Below are positions 58,451-64,000 of a stretch of DNA of 64,000 bases, in pieces. Source of the stretch: Tupaia tana. Its lineage: Eukaryota > Chordata > Mammalia > Scandentia > Tupaiidae. Position numbers and translations under genes: made by a program. The notes under the pieces are model-generated. The model was not told the DNA's origin, ran no database searches, and was given only the letters and a program-made list of their open reading frames with translations. Each line of letters opens with the position of its first letter. Positions within the stretch are counted from its first letter, which is position 1. The DNA lies in the NCBI GenBank assembly GCA_026018925.1, contig JAKSZU010000003.1, forward strand, positions 6,554,367 to 6,618,366. The letters are read 5' to 3'.

Positions 58451-58616
58451 GGCGCGTGTGCGTGCGTGCCCAAGATCCCAAGAGGAGAAAGGAGGAGAAG
58501 GGATTGCGGCATGACCATCCCCCCTGGGGGGTGATTTCTCGCTTTCTGTCTCTATGTCCCTCTCTGTCTGTCTGGCGAGCGCACGCGCCCTATAGCAAAA
58601 ACCTCTCAAAAAAAAA
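58451..58616 (+). mobile_element. 5'-truncated SINE (tRNA head missing) with target duplications
   Basis: Begins at GGCGCGTGTGCGTGCGTGCC, i.e. inside the body, and runs to CCTCTC plus poly(A). Flanked by AAAAATCTACAAATAG (58435-58450; 58617-58632). The promoter-bearing tRNA head never integrated. Confidence 0.92.
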
Positions 58617-59245
58617 AAAAATCTACAAATAGAACTGCCATATGATCCAGCAATCCTATTCCTTGGTATTTACCCCAAGGACAGAAGAATTCTTCATTGG
58701 AAAAGTGCTTGCACATCAATGTTTATTGCAGCACTACTCACAATTGCTAAGACATGGAACCAACCCAAATGCCCCCGAACAGATGAGTGGATTGAAAAAC
58801 TGGCACATATACTCTATAGAATACTATTCAGCCATAAAAAAAAAAAAAACCTGTCTTTTGACAGAAAGTGGAAAAGTATGGAAGATTTACTGATGACTGA
58901 AGCAAGCCAAGCTATGGAGGAGAGACATTGTATGTCCCCACTTAATATATACCAAGTGTCCACACTCTATGACTGAAACTGATTGACTAAAAGATATACA
59001 AACACAATAAATGGGTGTAAATACCAGGTAAAGTGTGTGTGGAAGAGTAGGGCCTGAGGAAGGGCATTTTGAAGAAAAATTTAGAGGTGAAACATTAATG
59101 GGACAAACAAATGTGGTATTATCAGTTGAAGATATTTTATAGTTTAATCAACTGGACTAGGGGAAAATGTTCAAATATTTCACAAAATAAAATATTCACT
59201 TTGTAAGCTGAAAAAATGTGATTGAATGTATAAAAAAAGTTAAAT

Positions 59246-59655
59246 AAAGAAATAAATAAAGAAAGATAACATATGTCTCCACTTAATATATACCACACTC
59301 TGTGGTAGAGACTGAAAGACTGAAGAACATAAAAACAGTGAAAATAGTTATGGATGCTGGAGACAATAAAGAAGGAGGGCAGGAGAAGAGAAGAGTATAG
59401 GGAAAGAAACCAGGGAGAAAAAGTAGAGAGGCAAGATATTTGTGGGACACAGAAATGGTTAATTACCTGTTGATGATAACATGTATAGTATTTTCAACTG
59501 AACTGGTCTGAGATGTATTTCATGTTGGGTAAATTCTCTTTTCAAGCCAAATGATGTATAGCGATTGAAAGTTTTTTTAAATAATAATAAAAAGAAAAAA
59601 GAAACTGCTTGTTGTGAGCAAAAAATAAAGACCCAGGCTGACTGCTGCCAGAAAA

Positions 59656-59690
<35 letters not shown>

Positions 59691-59735
59691 AGTGATTGAA
59701 TGTATAAAAAAAAATTTTAATTTAAAAAAAAAAAA
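59246..59735 (+). mobile_element. Older L1 3' ends and (AAAT)n
   Basis: 59270-59600 reads as an older L1 3' UTR (TCTCCACTTAATATATACCA, TTTTCAACTGAACTGGTCTG). (AAAT)n at 59656-59691. 59695-59735 resembles another L1 tail. The retrocopy that follows is anchored in this A-rich sequence. Confidence 0.65.
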
Positions 59736-61568
59736 GTTTTCAGCTTCTTCTCGCCCACTTCCGGGTCTCCACCACTTCTAATTATTTGGGTGCGAGTTTT
59801 CTAAAGGCGGGTCCCAGAAGAGTTGAAGAGGAATTATCGTGAGTGGTGGAAGCGCGTAACTAGCTCAGTGGGCCCACGTTGGAGGAGGGTGTGTGCATTT
59901 GCAGGAGAGAGACTAAGACAGAGGAAAGTGAGAACACATCCTCCGGGGATTGGCCACACTTCAGTCCCTTCTGCACTCTTTTCTCAGGATTTTGGGCAAA
60001 TCAAAATGCCTGGTAAAGCAAGTGCTTCTAAGAAAAAGTCTCAACAATTGAAAAGAAATCCAAAAAGAAAAACTGATGAAGAAGTGGGATTTTCATAGAA
60101 AGAGGTAAAGTATATAACTCTATTACAGACAAAGTTAGAAACACAGCAAAACGAAATAAAAATCATCTAAAGCGTTTATCTTCTGAAGTGACAGGACAAA
60201 CAAAGCATCTAAGACAGATAAAGATAACATCCAAGAAGAGAAAAACATGGCATTCTCTATCAAAGAGTACCAGAGAGCATTTGCAAGCTATTATTGAATC
60301 AGTAGTAATAGCAGTTTTGAGTAACAGTATTAGAGAAAAAGAACAAATTCAATATCATCTCAATTTCCTGAAAAAAAGATTGCTGCAGCTGTGTGAAACC
60401 CTGAAAGTCCCTCCAAAAAAGCTAAAAGATTTAACTAATGTGCCAAGTCTACTGAAAATGGAAACAGTACAGAACAGAGCTAATGAAGAAGGTCTGGCAT
60501 TACTGCAGGAAGAAACAGATAAAATAGTAGAGACCGTGGAGTCAGTAACTGGAAATATTCAGAGACTAAAGAACAAAATTCAAATTCTGACAAGTGAAGT
60601 GAAAGAAGAGGAGGAGAAGGTAAAACAGATGTTTCATATGGATAGCACTAGAGTACTGTCTCTTCCAGAACTTCCTCAGAACAGTCTCAAAGCACCCACA
60701 CTTCAGGAAGAAATTTTGACACTAGTTCCAAACCATAATGCTCTTCTAAGACTTGGATGTTCTTCATAATTCATCACAGATGAAGAACTTACTAACATTC
60801 ATTGAAGAAGCCTATAAGAAATTGGATGCCTCTTAAATGGTTTTTATGTGTTTCCTAAATTTAGTGTTTATGAATTTGTAACACTGTTAATCTCTGATGA
60901 TAAAATAGAGGCTGAGACTTCTGCAAAATGTATTCTCCCCCATAATGCACTTTACTGTAGGTCTATTATTAATGTAGTCCTGAAAACTGTTTTTAGCAGT
61001 TGCCACATCTATGAAATCAACATTTATATTGCTCCATCTGCCGTTATTTGCCTAAAACCACAAAATAAGAATAGCTATGATCTAATAGTTTATAATGAAA
61101 GAAAGGAGCTCATTTATTAGTTAACACAGAGGCGTTGTAAAGTATTTATGTATTGTGCCTAGTGCCTAAAAACATGTCTTTGCTCTTATTCATTCTTTAG
61201 TTGCTGGATGTATTTTCTGTCTAGTCATTTGTCTGGAACTTGAGAACTCCCCAAATGCCTTCACTCTTTCCCTAACTCCCTAGTCTTTTTATGAAATGGT
61301 TAAGATTTGTCAGGTATGCTTAAGTTTAGATATAACATCAACATTTTGTTTCTTTGGTTGGTGGTGAATAGATGCTGAATATTTATTTTCCACTGTCATC
61401 AAGGTGTATTTTTACTTCAGAAAATTATTTGAAGAGGAAACAAAGTACATTTATTCTGTTAAAACAAAAACTAATCAAAAAATCCTTCTTTATAAACTTT
61501 TCTTCATAATAGTCTTACATATGAATAAATTGTCATTAAATGTATCAAAAATTATATCTAAAAAAAAG
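59736..61568 (+). pseudogene. CENPQ: Processed pseudogene of CENPQ (centromere protein Q)
   Basis: Intronless copy of the mRNA for CENP-Q, a subunit of the CCAN complex at kinetochores. ATG at 60006-60008 (MPGKASASKKKSQQLKRNP), then matching text such as KRKTWHSLSKSTREHLQ, EIQYHLNFLKKRLLQ-like IQYHLNFLKKRLLQLCETLK, NEEGLALLQEE and, near the end, FIEEAYKKLDAS-TAA (stop 60834-60836). It is dead: in-frame TAG at 60096-60098, a frame change before 60188, and a one-base deletion near 60755. 5' UTR, 3' UTR, AATAAA (61524-61529) and a poly(A) of nine (61560-61568) are kept. Imperfect target repeat AAAAAAAG(T/G)TTTC on both sides. The 5' UTR includes a SINE-derived piece (59893-60000). Confidence 0.9.
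59893..60000 (-). repeat. SINE-derived segment in the 5' UTR of the CENPQ retrocopy
   Basis: GTGCATTTGCAGGAGAGAGACT through TCAGGATTTTGGGCAAATC parallels antisense SINE body from its GTGCGCTCGCCAGA block to its CTCGGGATCTTGGGCA block. It has no tail and no target duplication, and sits directly upstream of the CENPQ start codon. Confidence 0.65.
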
Positions 61569-62116
61569 GTTTCCAAAGAGAATCCCAGGGCACCTACGGG
61601 AAATCAGCATTCACTACCATTCACTGCCTAAGTGTCTGTGTCCTACATTCCAGTCAATTCTGCTTGGCTATCACGTCATGGCTCAGACAGCCAGAGCTAC
61701 CACTCAGGACACAGCTCCAGAGGGCACAAGCTGTATGCTCTGGTGGCACGCACACAGCTCTGACTCTGTAGATGCACAGTGTGTGAGTTGTGGGGCCATG
61801 GCACACACCTTAATCTCAAAGAATGTCAAATGGCCTGGGGATCCAGACAGAGACTTGTCAGAGCGAGAAAATTACACACTAAGTTCACACTAGGACAAAG
61901 ACTAGAGGAGCCAGGGAAGTGGGGTGACCACTGAGATCCCCAAATTGTAGGGCCACCATGTACAACCCCAGGGAGAGCTGCTGGTGGACTGAAGACAGAG
62001 GCCCTAGGGGCAGGGCTACCAGTTGTCTCAGAGTCCTGTCTTCATCCTGTCCCAAGATTCCCAAAATATGGAACATGGAGTCAGAGGAGATTATCCTCTA
62101 ACTTTAATACTTAACG
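61569..62116. other. Unassigned intergenic sequence
   Basis: About 550 bp, GC-richer than its neighbours, without a recognised gene or repeat. The 117-codon plus frame at 61540-61893 begins inside the retrocopy tail and is not supported. Confidence 0.4.
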
Positions 62117-62475
62117 TTTGTTAGAACTAGAATGTCTCCTAAAAATTCATGTGTTGGGATTTGGTTATGACAGATTGAGAGGATGGAAACTTATTTCTAA
62201 CTGTGATGTTGAAAGGTATGGTCTTTGGGAGGAGATTAGGATTAAGGTCATTAGGGTGAGCCCAGTAATTGGAGCTGGTGCACTTACAAGAAGAGAGAAA
62301 GGGACAAGCACAGGAGCACACAGACACGCACACGCATCTTTTGCTCTTTGTCCTGCCATTCGCCAGCAGGAAGATCCTCACCAGAGGTGGACCCTAGACT
62401 TTGGACCTCCAAATTGTGAACTGGATAAAAACTCTATTCTTATAAATCAGCCAGTTTAAGGTATTTTGAGTTTTG
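62117..62475 (+). mobile_element. Solo MaLR LTR, old
   Basis: AATTCATGTGTTGGGATTTGG, GTCTTTGGGAGGAGATTAGG, CTCCAAATTGTGAACTGG and TTCTTATAAATCAGCCAGTTT in LTR order. Diverged. Confidence 0.65.
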
Positions 62476-62855
62476 TTTATTTGTTTATTATTATTATTTC
62501 TTCTAGGAGCAAGAGGGAGACAGACAGACAGTATTCCAGCAGGATCCTAACACTGCAATCCACCCCAGTTTCAACCAGCCCCAGATCATGGGCATGCACA
62601 TGCCAGGCATACACAGAGAGGGTCTACAGATACAGACCTAGAACCTTCTCATGTGGGTCAGCCTCACAGAGAGCTGTGTTTTACTACTGCACAATCGTCT
62701 CCGCCCCGCCCCCCCATTTTCTCTTTCTAGCAACAGGATGGACTAAAGGAATGATCTTTATCCTTCTGGGTTTTGAACTTGCTTGAGGCCTTTTGCTCTT
62801 TTATTCCTGCCTATTTCTCTATTTTGACATGGGAATTTCTAATCCCACCCTTGTA

Positions 62856-62925
62856 TTAGTTTGTTGGAAATGTTATGACATATTTTCCTATGCAAAAATG
62901 CATCATGACCTTTCCAACAAACCAG
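62856..62925 (-). mobile_element. 70-bp mariner-derived MITE, copy 2
   Basis: TA-flanked (62854-62855; 62926-62927), 70 bp, reverse-complement match of 7211-7280 over its whole length (CTGGTTTGTTGGAAAGGTCA at its minus-strand start). Arms pair better than in copy 1. Confidence 0.82.
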
Positions 62926-63034
62926 TATTCTGCAAGTAGATAACTTGTTTAATTTCACAAACTCATAGCTGGAGAGAAATTTACCTCAGGATAAACAATG
63001 CCTTGAATCACACACATATCTTACTCTTATTGTT

Positions 63035-63215
63035 GTTGTTTAATTTTTTAAATTTTAAATCTTTTTCTTATTTTCTTTTTTTTATATTTAATCACTGTAT
63101 GTTTCCACATCATAAAAAAAGAAATCTTTCCAGAATGAATATGCTGCATATCAGTTGAGACAAAAATGTTACCTACACATAATCATCAACACATATCTTA
63201 TGTATATGAGATTTT
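63035..63215 (-). mobile_element. L1/HAL1 3'-end fragment (antisense)
   Basis: Poly-T-like stretch, then ATATTTAATCACTGTATGTTTCC and CCAGAATGAATATGCTGCATATC, AATCATCAACACATATC: the 3' UTR motif series that also ends the L1s and HAL1-like elements above. Confidence 0.65.
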
Positions 63216-63283
63216 GAAATTTGAAGCTGACACATTTTGTGTTGTGATAAGGACATGAATTTTGTGGGCAAGGGGCAAAATGT

Positions 63284-63479
63284 TACTGTTTGAATGCATT
63301 CTTGTTCATGTGTTGGGAACTTAATCCCCAGTGCCACAGTGCTGACAGGTGGGACCTTTAAGAAGTGATCAGGCCATGATGACGTTACTCTTGTGAGTAG
63401 ATCAAGGCTGTTATTGCAGTGTAGATTAAATACCACAGGAGCAGGATCCTATTGAAAGGGTGAGTTTGATCCCATTCCC

Positions 63480-63536
<57 letters not shown>

Positions 63537-64000
63537 ACCACAAATGCACACACTCTTGCCCTTTCGCATTCCACCATGGAATGATGCAGCAAGAATTACT
63601 TGCCAGTTGCTGGCCCTTGGTTTTTAACTTCCAGTCTCTAGAATTACAAGAAATAAATTAATTTTGGGAACCAGCAGTTAGCGTAATGGCTATGTCACTG
63701 GACTCCCATGTAGTCGACCATGGTTCGTGTCCCGGACCCGGTGGCTTAAAACTCACGCCGGGCGCATGTGCGTGCGTGCCCAAGGTCCCAAGAGGAGAAT
63801 GGAGGAGAAGGGATTGCGGTGTGACCATCCCCCCTGGGGGATGATTTCTCGCTTTCCGTCTCTATGTCTCTCTCTGTCTGGTGAGCACACACGCCCTATA
63901 GCGAAAACCTCTCCAATAAAAGAAAAAAAAAGAAATAAATTTTCATTGTAAATTACCTCGTCTCTGGCATTTTGTTAAAGCAACATAAAAGGGACTAGGC
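63284..64000 (+). mobile_element. MaLR LTR (MST-like), split by a SINE, running to the window end
   Basis: Parts 63284-63659 and 63942-64000: TGTTGGGAACTTAATCCCCAG, GTGATCAGGCCATGATGACG, (TC)n(AC)n at 63481-63538, ACTTCCAGTCTCTAGAATTAC, then after the SINE TAAATTACCTCGTCTCTGGC and AAAAGGGACTAGGC. Confidence 0.75.
63660..63929 (+). mobile_element. Full-length young tRNA-derived SINE
   Basis: GGGAACCAGCAGTTAGCGTAATG head, slightly mutated B box (GGTTCGTGTCC), body, GCCCTATAGCGAAAACC and an A-rich tail. Target duplication AAGAAATAAATT (63648-63659; 63930-63941). Confidence 0.92.

Larger units (their letters stand above)
52256..59245 (+). mobile_element. L1, ORF2 3' two-thirds, broken by four later insertions
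   Basis: Starts within the endonuclease domain (ATCTATGTGCCTAACACGGG; GATTGACTACATCATAGG; TCTGACCATGATGGAAT) and continues through a 243-codon open stretch (52666-53397), RT motifs (CCTGGCCCTGATGGATTC; TTCGCAGATGACATG, i.e. F-A-D-D, near 54286-54300), the C-terminal region and 3' UTR. Internal insertions: L1 3' end antisense (53506-53660), L1 3' end sense (54396-54856), HAL1-like (54889-57153), truncated SINE (58451-58616). Stops and frameshifts are common; it is inactive. Confidence 0.88.

Noticed and set aside
60006..60836. Functional CENPQ gene
   Set aside because: No introns, poly(A) tail, in-frame stop and frameshifts: a processed pseudogene.

Overview
This window is nuclear DNA of a placental mammal. 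Two genes of the immune GTPase (GIMAP/AIG1) cluster lie in it: GIMAP1 on the plus strand (coding exons 10198-10240 and 11231-12108) and the large coding exon of GIMAP4 on the minus strand (48598-49529). Almost everything else is interspersed repeat. The commonest is a tRNA-derived SINE of about 260 bp (tRNA-like head with A and B boxes, then a unique body ending in a (TCTG)-rich stretch, GCCCTATAGCAAAAACC and poly(A)) that is not Alu, B1/B2, CAN, the rabbit C-SINE or the horse ERE. Together with MST-like MaLR LTRs, an Hsmar2-like mariner and one 7SL/Alu-like fragment, this points to a member of Euarchonta outside the primates. A colugo (Dermoptera) is my best guess, but it is an inference.

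Layout. 73-5891: a very young, internally deleted betaretrovirus-like provirus on the minus strand, with near-identical 1186-bp LTRs and a 6-bp target duplication. 6.0-12.8 kb: MaLR LTR, a 70-bp mariner MITE, a 7SL-like SINE fragment and GIMAP1. 12.8-16.2 kb: old repeats and a 5'-truncated L1 with clean target duplications. 16.2-19.8 kb: an Hsmar2-like mariner split by an ORF1-only LINE (HAL1-like). 19.19-27.03 kb (copy A) and 31.60-42.15 kb (copy B): a direct duplication containing mariner, an inverted L1, SINEs, an antisense L1 and two nested class I endogenous retroviruses. 42.2-48.6 kb: old L1 and unassigned sequence. 48.6-51 kb: GIMAP4 and its upstream region. 51.3-59.7 kb: MST-like LTR and a stack of nested L1, HAL1 and SINE insertions. 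59.7-61.6 kb: a processed pseudogene of CENPQ. 62-64 kb: two MaLR LTRs, a second 70-bp MITE and a full-length SINE.

How it fits together. GIMAP1 and GIMAP4 encode AIG1-type GTPases of lymphocytes. They face each other tail to tail across about 36 kb of repeats, an order and orientation that differ from the human cluster and could be explained by one inversion. The most unusual sequences are in the retroelements: a tandem array of four hairpins and a duplicated primer-binding site in the leader of the young provirus; a non-coding AT-rich internal module shared by two retroviral groups that use different primer tRNAs; three independent ORF1-only LINE insertions, each with its own target duplication; and a probable gene-conversion tract of about 700 bp inside the A/B duplication. 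All coordinates and identities were worked out by eye; no alignment program was run.
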